Source of the DNA: Pyramidobacter sp. C12-8
GTDB lineage: Bacteria > Synergistota > Synergistia > Synergistales > Dethiosulfovibrionaceae
Reading direction: 5' to 3'
DNA: 64,000 nt
Assembly (NCBI RefSeq): GCF_002007215.1
Contig: NZ_MUHX01000001.1
Span: forward strand, 1 to 64,000
How positions within the stretch are numbered: the first letter of the stretch is position 1; each line of letters opens with the position of its first letter. The position numbers were made by a program, and so were the translations under genes. Shown piece after piece: positions 1 to 7,170 of this stretch. The notes below the pieces were generated by a model that saw nothing but the letters and a program-made list of their open reading frames with translations, was not told the DNA's origin and made no database searches.

Positions 1-401
1 CTTAGCGGGATTCAGCTGGGCTGGTTGTCTTTTTCTAGTGTGGGGTTACGGGAATCTAGGTTTTAAAGACTTCTCCGATGAACATCGAATGCAGCTTCAC
101 GTAGCTGGCGGCAAGATGTTTTTTTTCATCGGTCAGCCGAATGAAAAAGCCATATCTTTTTCATCTCCTTTTCTACAGTTCGTTGCACTATCAAAAGAGG
201 CTGCGCGTTCAGCATCGCCAAGTTTTTCTTGGATGAGAAGATGGGCCTGAAACGGTAATTGTCTCTTTGTCCTCGACTTATCTTCGACACCACGTGCCGT
301 TACAACGGGCTGCCGCCGGGGTATCCATAACGGCGAGAAACAGCTGGCACTGAAGGTCTGACGGGGGCTTCCTTCATGGCGTTCTTCCACGGAAAACTTA
401 T
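1..401. other. no supported gene
   Basis: I see no gene with a ribosome binding site and a recognisable product here. Short open frames exist on both strands, but none resembles a known family. A frame open from the left edge closes at a TAA near position 66 and could be the last residues of an upstream gene, but it is too short to identify. Confidence 0.5.
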
Positions 402-429
402 TTGACAGCGTCTTGCCGTAAGTTATAAT
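402..429 (+). promoter_or_regulatory. sigma70-type promoter for the DUF4236 gene
   Basis: A perfect -35 TTGACA (402-407) and a perfect -10 TATAAT (424-429) are separated by 16 bp. They lie about 90 bp upstream of the DUF4236 start codon. Confidence 0.75.
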
Positions 430-518
430 TTATGTACAAATTGAGTCGTATATGGAGGGCTGTTTTGCGGACGCGCGTTTTTGCGGGGCGCGGATATATT
501 CGAAGGAGGCTGGACAAC

Positions 519-833
519 ATGGGGTTGCGCTTTAAAAAGAGCATCAAAATTCTGCCCGGCATCAGCATCAACATCAGCAAAACCGGCGTCAGCGCCACGA
601 TCGGGCCGAAGGGGAAGAGCATCAACGTCGGCACGAACGGCATCTTCGGAAATCTCGGCCTGGGCAAGGGCGTTTCTTATCGCAAGAAGTTGGGCGACGT
701 GATGCCCAAGAACGCGGGAACCGCCGGTTTCAAGCGGGTTCTCAAGATCGTCATGCTGATCGTGATCGCGGTTTATCTGATCTGGCAGTATGCGGGGCCG
801 TTCCTCGGTGGATTTTTGGGCGGCGCGAAATGA
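519..833 (+). CDS. DUF4236 domain small membrane protein
   Basis: This 104-residue protein opens with the hallmark of DUF4236: MGLRFKKSIKILPG, followed by an INISKTGVSATIG stretch and GKGVSYRKKL near residue 50. DUF4236 is a short glycine- and serine-rich beta-repeat domain of unknown function, often at the N-terminus of small membrane proteins. Residues about 75-100 (IVMLIVIAVYLIWQYAGPFL) look like one transmembrane helix, so the domain is probably tethered to the membrane. I chose the ATG at 519 because GAAGGAGG sits 9 bases upstream; a longer open frame from 432 lacks a comparable site. The gene has its own promoter and terminator, so it is probably monocistronic. No role can be inferred from the neighbours. 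Confidence 0.85.
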   Translation: MGLRFKKSIKILPGISINISKTGVSATIGPKGKSINVGTNGIFGNLGLGKGVSYRKKLGDVMPKNAGTAGFKRVLKIVMLIVIAVYLIWQYAGPFLGGFLGGAK

Positions 834-850
834 TTTTTTCGGAGAGACGG

Positions 851-880
851 GTTCCGGTTCGAAAGAGCCGGAACTTTTTT
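851..880 (+). terminator. rho-independent terminator
   Basis: Arms GTTCCGGTTC and GAGCCGGAAC form a 10-bp stem with one G-T pair around a GAAA loop. Six T residues follow. It closes the DUF4236 unit. Confidence 0.85.
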
Positions 881-965
881 GTCCGGAGCCGGCGATTGAA
901 CTGCAAAAATGTTGGGCGGCGTTTGGATATCTATTCTTAAAAGAATAATATTTATAAGAGATTCA

Positions 966-994
966 TTGACAATCGGGTGAGGCGATGATAGTTT
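966..994 (+). promoter_or_regulatory. promoter for the Mop/TOBE gene
   Basis: TTGACA (966-971), a 17-bp spacer and TAGTTT (989-994) lie about 45 bp before the start codon. Confidence 0.6.
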
Positions 995-1037
995 AATATT
1001 GATTTATGGTCAAAATAAAATCGAAGGAGGCTTTTTT

Positions 1038-1247
1038 ATGAAATACGGCGTTCGCAACGACCTGATGGCGACGGTCCAGGCGGTGAAGAAGGGCGAGATT
1101 ATGTCGCAGATCGAATGCACCCTTGATGCCGCAGGCAAACTCAGTTCCGTGCTGACAAGTGATTCAGTGGCCGAGCTGGATCTGAATCCCGGCGACAGGG
1201 TGCATTTGTTGATCAAGGCGATTCACGTGATTCCCGCCAAGGATTGA
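1038..1247 (+). CDS. Mop-like TOBE domain molybdate/oxyanion-binding protein
   Basis: The 69-residue protein has the size and pattern of a single Mop (TOBE) domain: MKYGVRNDLMATVQAVKKGEIMSQI, a central hydrophilic strand region and a C-terminal GDRVHLLIKAIHVIPAKD. Such proteins (molbindins) bind molybdate or tungstate as oligomers in the cytoplasm and serve as storage or delivery proteins. The family identification is good. The ligand is inferred from the family, because no mod transporter or molybdopterin gene is adjacent. The ATG at 1038 is preceded by GAAGGAGG at 7 bases, which rules out the upstream in-frame start at 999. The gene has its own promoter and a downstream terminator. Confidence 0.85.
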   Translation: MKYGVRNDLMATVQAVKKGEIMSQIECTLDAAGKLSSVLTSDSVAELDLNPGDRVHLLIKAIHVIPAKD

Positions 1248-1298
1248 TCTTTGGTTGATCTTCCCCGCAGCTGCGGTGGCGCGGCTGAATTCGCAAGG

Positions 1299-1327
1299 GA
1301 GTCCGACATTGCGCCGGGCTCTTTTTT
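1299..1327 (+). terminator. rho-independent terminator
   Basis: GAGTCCG pairs with CGGGCTC (one G-T pair) and is followed by six T residues. It ends the Mop gene transcript. Confidence 0.65.
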
Positions 1328-1391
1328 GTTTTTGTCGGAATCAGGCGCGCTGCGGCATCTGCCGGGTGGGGCCGTAGTTTTTTGCCGAAGA

Positions 1392-1420
1392 TTGCCTCTT
1401 TATGTTCAATATATTAAAAT
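1392..1420 (+). promoter_or_regulatory. promoter of first DUF3798 gene
   Basis: TTGCCT (1392-1397), a 17-bp spacer and TAAAAT (1415-1420) lie about 48 bp before the start codon at 1468. Confidence 0.55.
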
Positions 1421-1467
1421 TACTCTGTGGCGCGGAGCAAAATTTATGGAAAGAGGTGGCGGAAGGT

Positions 1468-2673
1468 ATGAGAAAATATTTTGCAGCGGCGTTGGTTCTG
1501 GGAGCGGCTTGGTGCTCGGGAACGGCTTTTGCGGCGGAGCCGGCGAAGTTCCACATCGGCGTCTGCACGGGAACCGTTTCGCAGTCGGAAGACGAATTGC
1601 GCGGCGCCGAAGCGCTGATCAGAAAATACGGCGACGTGATGCACGGCGGCATCGTCAATCACGTGACCTATCCCGACAATTTCATGACGGAGCAGGAGAC
1701 GACGATCTCACAGATCGCTTCTTTCGCCGACGATCCGCTGATGAGGGCCGTCGTCGTCAATCAGGCCATTCCGGGCACGACGGAAGCGTTCCGGCGCATC
1801 CGCGAAAAGCGGCCGGATATTCTGCTGTTCAGCGGCGACCCGCAGGAGGATCCTCAGGTGATCGACAGCGTCGCCGATCTGTCTACGGGCAACGACATGA
1901 TTTCGCGCGGCTATCTGAACGTGGTTCTCGCCAAGCGGCTGGGGTGCAAGCATTACGTGCATATCTCCTTCCCGCGTCATATGAGTTACGAGCTGCTTTC
2001 GCGCCGTCGTAAGATCATCGAGCAGACCTGCAGGGACATCGGCGTCGAGTTCCATTTCGAAACCGCTCCCGATCCTACCAGCGACGTGGGCGTGGCGGGC
2101 GCGCAGCAGTTCATTCTCGAAAAGATGCCCAGCTGGCTCGACAAATACGGCAAGGATACGGCGTTTTTCTGCACAAACGACGCGCAGTCGGAGCCGTTGC
2201 TCAAGTGCGTTCTCGAGCTCGGCGGCTATTTCATCGAGGGCGATTCGCCCCTGATCGGTTTTCCCGGCGCGCTGGGGCTCGACCTGTCCGACGCGGCGGG
2301 GGATTTCGACGCGATCCTGAAGCGCCTCGAGGATACTGTGGTGGCGCGCGGCGGAAAGGGCCGCATGGGATTGTGGCGCTATCCACTCGGCTTTTCCACG
2401 ACGAAGGCGCTGGGCGAATTCGCGATCGACTGCGCCGATCGGGGCGTCACGCATCAGAAGTTCCGGCGTTACTTCACCGTTTCGAAAGTGATCGGTTTCT
2501 TCAACGAGGAATCGGGGAGCTCGTCATGGAAAGGGCGCTGCTATGCCGACGCCCAGACGGGCGTGGAGGCGAAAAATCACGTGCTGCTCCTTCAGGACAC
2601 CTACACGCTTGGCGTCGGGCCGCAGCGCATGACCGAAGTCGAGATTCCCGAAAAATATCTGCAGATCCACTAG
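1468..2673 (+). CDS. exported DUF3798 family protein, copy 1
   Basis: The 401-residue product starts with a clear signal peptide (MRKYFAAALVLGAAW, with likely cleavage after AFA at about residue 23). A DUF3798 domain follows, beginning AEPAKFHIGVCTGTVSQSED. The fold pattern (alternating hydrophobic strands, VNQAIPGTTEAFRRIREKRPD, TAFFCTNDAQSEPLLKCV) resembles periplasmic binding proteins of the basic-membrane-protein/ABC type, so a periplasmic ligand-binding role is likely, but the ligand is unknown. The start at 1468 has GAGGTGG 8 bases upstream and opens the signal peptide; the longer frame from 1402 would bury it. A close paralogue follows at 2951. Each copy has its own promoter, and no permease gene is linked, so any transport partner is elsewhere. 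Confidence 0.85.
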   Translation: MRKYFAAALVLGAAWCSGTAFAAEPAKFHIGVCTGTVSQSEDELRGAEALIRKYGDVMHGGIVNHVTYPDNFMTEQETTISQIASFADDPLMRAVVVNQAIPGTTEAFRRIREKRPDILLFSGDPQEDPQVIDSVADLSTGNDMISRGYLNVVLAKRLGCKHYVHISFPRHMSYELLSRRRKIIEQTCRDIGVEFHFETAPDPTSDVGVAGAQQFILEKMPSWLDKYGKDTAFFCTNDAQSEPLLKCVLELGGYFIEGDSPLIGFPGALGLDLSDAAGDFDAILKRLEDTVVARGGKGRMGLWRYPLGFSTTKALGEFAIDCADRGVTHQKFRRYFTVSKVIGFFNEESGSSSWKGRCYADAQTGVEAKNHVLLLQDTYTLGVGPQRMTEVEIPEKYLQIH

Positions 2674-2685
2674 GCGCGCGGCAGC

Positions 2686-2728
2686 GGGGAGCGCTCTTTT
2701 TCGAATAAAGAGCGCTCCCCGTTTTTTT
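2686..2728 (+). terminator. rho-independent terminator
   Basis: A 14-bp perfect stem (GGGGAGCGCTCTTT and its complement) is followed by GTTTTTTT. It separates the two DUF3798 genes. Confidence 0.9.
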
Positions 2729-2868
2729 GTTCCACGGGATTTGTTTCGTTTTGGTCTTGCCGTATGGTTCGAGAAAAATCGGCTCGCTGCGGATGTGGCT
2801 TTGCATGTGCTTTGCGGCGTCGCTTGCGGCGGAAATATTTTATCGTAAAAATGTTTATGTCGCCCTTC

Positions 2869-2897
2869 TTGACCGTTAATTTAAAATAGATTAAAAT
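2869..2897 (+). promoter_or_regulatory. promoter of second DUF3798 gene
   Basis: TTGACC (2869-2874), a 17-bp AT-rich spacer and TAAAAT (2892-2897). The second paralogue can therefore be expressed independently of the first. Confidence 0.6.
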
Positions 2898-2950
2898 TGC
2901 CACGTGGCTCGTAATTTATCTTTTAACAGTTGAAAGAGGGGGCAAAAAAT

Positions 2951-4165
2951 ATGAAAAAATACCATCTGGCAGCGGCGTTGCTTTTGGGCGCGGCGGTGTT
3001 CGCGGGGGCGGCCTGCGCGGCCGAGCCGGCGAAGTTCCACATCGGCATCTGCACGGGCACGGTCTCGCAATCGGAGGACGACCTTCGCGGCGCCGAAGCG
3101 CTGATCCAGAAATACGGCGACGTCACCGACGGCGGCATGATCAAGCACGTAACCTATCCCGACAGCTTCATGACCGAGCAGGAGACGACCATTTCCCAGA
3201 TCGCGGCTTTTGCCGACGACCCGTTGATGAAGGCGGTCATCGTCAACCAGGGCATCCCCGGCACCACCGAGGCGTTCCGCCGTATCCGCGAGAAGCGTCC
3301 CGAGATGCTGCTCTTCGTCGGCGAAGCCCATGAGGATCCCAGCGTCATCGACAGCATCTCCGATCTCACCGTGGGCAACGACAACCTGTCGCGCGGCTAT
3401 CTGAACATCGTCCTGGCCAAGCGCCTGGGGTGCAAGCACTTCGTGCACATCTCCTTCCCCCGCCACATGAGCTACGAGCTTCTTTCCCGCCGCCGCATGA
3501 TCATGGAGCAGACCTGCAAGGACATCGGCCTCGGCTTCCACTTCGAGACCGCTCCCGATCCCACCAGCGACGTGGGCGTTGCCGGCGCGCAGCAGTTCAT
3601 CCTCGAAAAGATGCCCACTTGGATCGACAAGTACGGCAAGGACACGGCCTTCTTCTGCACCAACGACGCGCAGACCGAACCGATGCTGAAGAGCATCGTC
3701 GAGCACGGCGGCTATTTCATCGAGGCCGACCTGCCCTCGCCGTTGATGGGCTATCCCGGCGCGCTGGGGCTCGATCTCGCCGACGTGAGCGGTAACTTCG
3801 AAGCGATCCTCAAGCGCGTCGAAGACACCGTGATCGCGCGCGGCGCCGGCGGACGCATGGGCGTCTGGGCCTACTCTCTGGGCTTCACCACCTCCAAGGC
3901 GCTGGGCGAATTCGCGATCGACTGCATCGAGCAGGGCGTCACGCACCAGAAGTTCCGCCGTTACTTCGAGATCCCCAAAGTCATCAAATTCTTCGACGCC
4001 GAGTCGCCGAACTCCTCGTGGAAGGGACGCTACTACGCCGACGCGCAGACCGACGTGGAGTCGAAAAACCATATCCTCATCCTTCAGGACACCTACATGC
4101 TCGGCGCCGGCCCGCAGCACATGACCGACATCGAAGTGCCCGAAAAGTACCTGAAGATCCATTAG
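2951..4165 (+). CDS. exported DUF3798 family protein, copy 2
   Basis: This 404-residue paralogue is collinear with the upstream DUF3798 protein over its whole length. It has a signal peptide (MKKYHLAAALLLGAAVFAG, cleavage near ACA), the start AEPAKFHIGICTGTVSQSEDDL, and the same VGVAGAQQFILEKMP and AFFCTNDAQTEP segments. The small differences are mostly conservative. One is a short insertion in the second copy (ADLPSPLMGYPGALGLDL where copy 1 has GDSPLIGFPGALGLDL). The ATG at 2951 follows a GAAAGAGGGGG ribosome binding site. The pair looks like a recent tandem duplication kept under separate promoters, which may reflect different expression rather than different function. The ligand is unknown. 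Confidence 0.85.
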   Translation: MKKYHLAAALLLGAAVFAGAACAAEPAKFHIGICTGTVSQSEDDLRGAEALIQKYGDVTDGGMIKHVTYPDSFMTEQETTISQIAAFADDPLMKAVIVNQGIPGTTEAFRRIREKRPEMLLFVGEAHEDPSVIDSISDLTVGNDNLSRGYLNIVLAKRLGCKHFVHISFPRHMSYELLSRRRMIMEQTCKDIGLGFHFETAPDPTSDVGVAGAQQFILEKMPTWIDKYGKDTAFFCTNDAQTEPMLKSIVEHGGYFIEADLPSPLMGYPGALGLDLADVSGNFEAILKRVEDTVIARGAGGRMGVWAYSLGFTTSKALGEFAIDCIEQGVTHQKFRRYFEIPKVIKFFDAESPNSSWKGRYYADAQTDVESKNHILILQDTYMLGAGPQHMTDIEVPEKYLKIH

Positions 4166-4235
4166 GGAAAGACGCAGCGCCCCGTTCCGTTCGTTGAACC
4201 GCGATCCGTTGGGCGCGGGGGAATATTGTGCCCTC

Positions 4236-4264
4236 TTGCAATTTTGATGAAGTCGTGCTAATAT
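4236..4264 (+). promoter_or_regulatory. promoter of tRNA-Ala
   Basis: TTGCAA (4236-4241), a 17-bp spacer and TAATAT (4259-4264) end 33 bp before the tRNA. Confidence 0.6.
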
Positions 4265-4297
4265 GCACGAGTCATCCGGGACACGGGTGACGCATCT

Positions 4298-4373
<76 letters not shown>

Positions 4374-4382
4374 GACGAATGT

Positions 4383-4415
4383 ACGGCGTCCGAAGCGATT
4401 CGGGCGCCGTTTTTT
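4383..4415 (+). terminator. rho-independent terminator after tRNA-Ala
   Basis: ACGGCGTCCGAA pairs with TTCGGGCGCCGT (one G-T pair) around GCGA, then a run of T. It starts 10 bp after the tRNA CCA. Confidence 0.85.
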
Positions 4416-4513
4416 GTCGCTTCGTTCCGGTCTTGAAATCGGAGGCCGGCTGCCCCATAATGAAAGCCGAGCTGTTTTTCTTCACAAAATCGGTGCTGAA
4501 AGAGGCGATGTAG

Positions 4514-5503
4514 ATGCGACTTTTGCGGGAACCTGTGACGATCAAAAACGTGACGCTGAAAAACCGTCTGGTGATGCCGCCCATGGCGACGGAAAAGGCC
4601 GATCGCGGCGCGGTGACGGCGGCGACGCTGGCCTGGTACGACGAGAAGTCCCGCGGCGGATTCATCGGCCTGGTCGAAACGGAGCACTGCTACGTCAGTC
4701 CGGAAGGGCAGGCGAGTCCGTGCCAGCTTTCGATCTCGCGCGACAGCGACGTTGAAGGGCTGAGCCGGCTGGTACGGACGGTGCACGCCAACGGCTCGCC
4801 GCTCGTGGCTCAGCTGAACCACGCCGGCAGCTTGGCGAAAGAAGAGGTGACGGGGCTGCCGGCGTACGGCGCTTCGGCGGTGACGAACCCGCGCCGCGGC
4901 ACGCGCGTCCCCGTGGCGCTGGACGCGGCCGGGCTGGACAAAATCGTCCGCGATTTCGCCGCGGCCGCCCGCCGCGCGAAAGAGGCGGGCTTTGACGGCG
5001 TGGAGCTCCATTCGGCTCACGGCTATCTGCTCGACCAATTTTATTCGCCGTTGACGAACCGGCGCGGCGACGAATACGGCATTTCGCCGGAAAACCGCGT
5101 GCGCCTGCACGGCCGTGTGATCGCCGCGGTACGCGAGGCCGTCGGCGACGATTACCTCGTGGCGTTGCGCCTGGGCGCCGGCGATTACATGCCCGGCGGA
5201 GCGACAGCGGAGGACGGCGCGCGGGCGGCGGCATTCTTCGAGCGCTGCGGCGTCGACATGATCAGCCTGTCCGGCGGCATGTGCGGTTACATCGTGCCGG
5301 GGCTGGACGGCGAGGGCTATTTCAGCCGGCTTTCCGCGGCGGTGAAGGAAAAGGTTTCCGTCCCCGTGCTGCTGACCGGCGGCGTCGTCACCGGCGCCGG
5401 CGCGGAAAAACTGCTGTGGGAAGGGAAGGCCGACCTGATCGGCGTAGGGCGCGCGATCCTGCAGGACTCCGGCTGGGCGGCCCGCGTCATGAGCGGCGCA
5501 TAA
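4514..5503 (+). CDS. Old Yellow Enzyme family NADH:flavin oxidoreductase
   Basis: The 329-residue TIM-barrel flavoprotein has the OYE signatures in order: N-terminal IKNVTLKNRLVMPPMAT, an HAGSLA loop near residue 100, VELHSAHGYLLDQFYSPLTNRRGDEYG near 165-190 (FMN and substrate pocket), and LLTGGV plus GRAILQD near the C-terminus for the FMN phosphate. It ends after the barrel, so it lacks the 4Fe-4S and flavodoxin-like extension of 2,4-dienoyl-CoA reductases. It should reduce activated alkenes with NAD(P)H in the cytoplasm, but the substrate cannot be told. The ATG at 4514 follows GAAAGAGG. It is a single-gene unit downstream of the tRNA-Ala terminator. Confidence 0.85.
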   Translation: MRLLREPVTIKNVTLKNRLVMPPMATEKADRGAVTAATLAWYDEKSRGGFIGLVETEHCYVSPEGQASPCQLSISRDSDVEGLSRLVRTVHANGSPLVAQLNHAGSLAKEEVTGLPAYGASAVTNPRRGTRVPVALDAAGLDKIVRDFAAAARRAKEAGFDGVELHSAHGYLLDQFYSPLTNRRGDEYGISPENRVRLHGRVIAAVREAVGDDYLVALRLGAGDYMPGGATAEDGARAAAFFERCGVDMISLSGGMCGYIVPGLDGEGYFSRLSAAVKEKVSVPVLLTGGVVTGAGAEKLLWEGKADLIGVGRAILQDSGWAARVMSGA

Positions 5504-5609
5504 GAGGGAACGGTCCGTAAGAGCCGGCCGAAGCGCGCCCTGCTGGCGGGACAGGGCCGCCTCGTGGAAGAAGAAAGTAAAAATGCCGGAGCTTTGCCTT
5601 GTTCAGGTA

Positions 5610-5637
5610 TTGACTTTTTAGTGTCCGGGTGTAAAAA
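5610..5637 (+). promoter_or_regulatory. promoter of the leader-peptide/permease transcript
   Basis: TTGACT (5610-5615), a 16-bp spacer and TAAAAA (5632-5637) lie 56 bp before the leader peptide start. The -10 is imperfect. Confidence 0.45.
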
Positions 5638-5692
5638 TATTTTCGTCGCGGTGCGCGGCGTTAACTGAGAAAGAAAGGAGCGTTCCCGCGTC

Positions 5693-5779
5693 ATGAGAAG
5701 AATGAGCTCGCAGCAGTTCTACTTTAGCTTTTATTACGGCGTCCATGGCGTGGGAATCCCCTTGAGGTCCGACGTTTAA
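5693..5779 (+). CDS. aromatic-rich leader peptide (putative attenuator)
   Basis: A 28-codon frame (5693-5779, TAA stop) has an AAAGGAG site 12 bases upstream and reads MRRMSSQQFYFSFYYGVHG followed by nine more residues. Residues 9-15 are F-Y-F-S-F-Y-Y, six aromatic codons in seven. That is the composition of a ribosome-stalling leader sensing charged tRNA-Phe or tRNA-Tyr. The next 60 bases hold a strong terminator (5803-5835). GCGTGGG (5748-5754), 10 bases past the last Tyr codon, can pair with CCCATGC (5811-5817) at the top of that terminator, giving a mutually exclusive structure. The frame is directly readable. Its function as an attenuator of the permease/amidohydrolase operon is inferred from this architecture. 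Confidence 0.6.
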   Translation: MRRMSSQQFYFSFYYGVHGVGIPLRSDV

Positions 5780-5802
5780 CGCGTCGTGGCGCAAAGATCA
5801 AG

Positions 5803-5835
5803 GACCGGTCCCCATGCGGGAGCCGGTCTTTTTTT
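5803..5835 (+). terminator. leader terminator of putative attenuator
   Basis: GACCGG-TCCC pairs with GGGA-(G)-CCGGTC, with one bulged G and a short CATGC loop region, then seven T residues. It lies between the leader peptide stop and the permease start. A weaker second hairpin (AAACGCC/GGCGTTT, 5854-5879) follows. Confidence 0.8.
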
Positions 5836-5937
5836 ATTCTCCCGTTTTTACCGAAACGCCTTTTCCGGAGAGGCGTTTTGCGTAAAATAAGCGCTTGAAA
5901 AAATTTTCGTTGCCAATTCCCGAAAGGTGGGGTATTT

Positions 5938-7104
5938 ATGGATCAGTTAAGCGCATTGACGGTCATCGCTCTCGTGTACGCTGCGGCGAACCTTCTGGCG
6001 ATGAAGACCCGTGCCCGCGTGAGCATGATGTTCATCTGCTCGGTGATTTTCCTGGCTTTGTTCTGGAGCGGGGTGCCGACGACTCTTTTCGAGGACAGCA
6101 AGATGGTGCCGCTGGCCACGTCGTTCATCGCCCTGCTGATGGTGCAGATGGGCAGCATGATGGATGCCCGCAAGCTGCGGGAGGAGTGGAGGACGGTGGC
6201 GGTGTCGTTCCTCGGCATGTGCGCCGGCGCCGGCGCGATCCTACTGGCCGCGTCGCCTTTCATCGGCTGGGACTATGCCGTGGCGGCGACCGGCCCGGTG
6301 TCGGGCGGCGTCGTGGCCGGGCTGATCATGACCGAGGCGGCCGACGCCAAGGGGCTGACGGCGATCGGCGTGTTCGTGACGATGCTGCTGACGGTGCAGG
6401 GGTTCTTCGGCATTCCCATCGCTTCCAACTGCCTGCTGCACGAGGGCAAAAAGCTCAAGGCCCGTTTCGCCGCCGGCGAGCGCGCGCTGGCGGCGGGGCA
6501 GCCCGGCACGTCCAAGTGGGAGAAACTGATCCCGCCGATGCCCCAGCGCTGGCAGACCAGCTACGTTTACATCGCCAAAGCGTTCGCCGTCGCCTGGCTC
6601 AGCTTCAAGGCCGCGTCCTTGCTGGGCGACGCCGTGCATCCTTTTGTGATGGCGCTGCTTTTCGGCATCGTCTTTCACGAGCTGGGCTTCATCGAGACGA
6701 ACATCATGACGCTGGGCAACGCGAACGGCATGGTCATGTTCGCGATCATGATCCCCATTTACATCAGGCTGGCCAAGGCGACGCCGCGCATGATCCTCGA
6801 TCTGCTCGGGCCGCTGTTCATCGTTTTCGGTGCCACGGTCGCCGGCATCTTTATCGCTTCCATCCTTTTGAGTAAAATATTCAAGTACAGCTGGGGCCTT
6901 TCCGCGGCGCTGAGCGCCACGTGCATGATCGGTTTCCCCGGCACGCTGATCATCTCCGAGGAAGTCGCCGCTCAGCTGGGCGGCAGCGACGAAGAGCGGG
7001 AGTTCGTCCTCTCGCACGTGCTTCCCAAGATGCTCATCGCCGGATTCACCACGGTCACCATCGCCTCCGTGTTCCTGGCGGCGTTCCTCGTCAAGTTTTT
7101 CTAG
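5938..7104 (+). CDS. multi-pass membrane permease of uncertain family
   Basis: The 388-residue protein is very hydrophobic with about ten predicted membrane spans. It starts MDQLSALTVIALVYAAANLL and ends FLAAFLVKFF. A glycine-rich segment near residues 115-130 (ATGPVSGGVVAGLIMTEA) and another near 325-345 (SATCMIGFPGTLIISEEVAAQL) may be re-entrant loops in a two-fold repeat, reminiscent of glutamate/citrate-type symporters. The family may be DUF3100, but I am not certain. It is followed after 66 bp by an M20D amidohydrolase, so it probably imports an N-acyl or peptide-like substrate or exports the product. The leader peptide and terminator upstream suggest control by aromatic amino-acid supply. 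The ATG at 5938 has AAAGGTGGGG 6 bases upstream. Confidence 0.65.
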   Translation: MDQLSALTVIALVYAAANLLAMKTRARVSMMFICSVIFLALFWSGVPTTLFEDSKMVPLATSFIALLMVQMGSMMDARKLREEWRTVAVSFLGMCAGAGAILLAASPFIGWDYAVAATGPVSGGVVAGLIMTEAADAKGLTAIGVFVTMLLTVQGFFGIPIASNCLLHEGKKLKARFAAGERALAAGQPGTSKWEKLIPPMPQRWQTSYVYIAKAFAVAWLSFKAASLLGDAVHPFVMALLFGIVFHELGFIETNIMTLGNANGMVMFAIMIPIYIRLAKATPRMILDLLGPLFIVFGATVAGIFIASILLSKIFKYSWGLSAALSATCMIGFPGTLIISEEVAAQLGGSDEEREFVLSHVLPKMLIAGFTTVTIASVFLAAFLVKFF

Positions 7105-7170
7105 TTTTGCGGCTGAAAGCGGCTCCGCGGCGCGGGGCCGACAATTCAAACGATTCGAAAGGAGTCTTTT

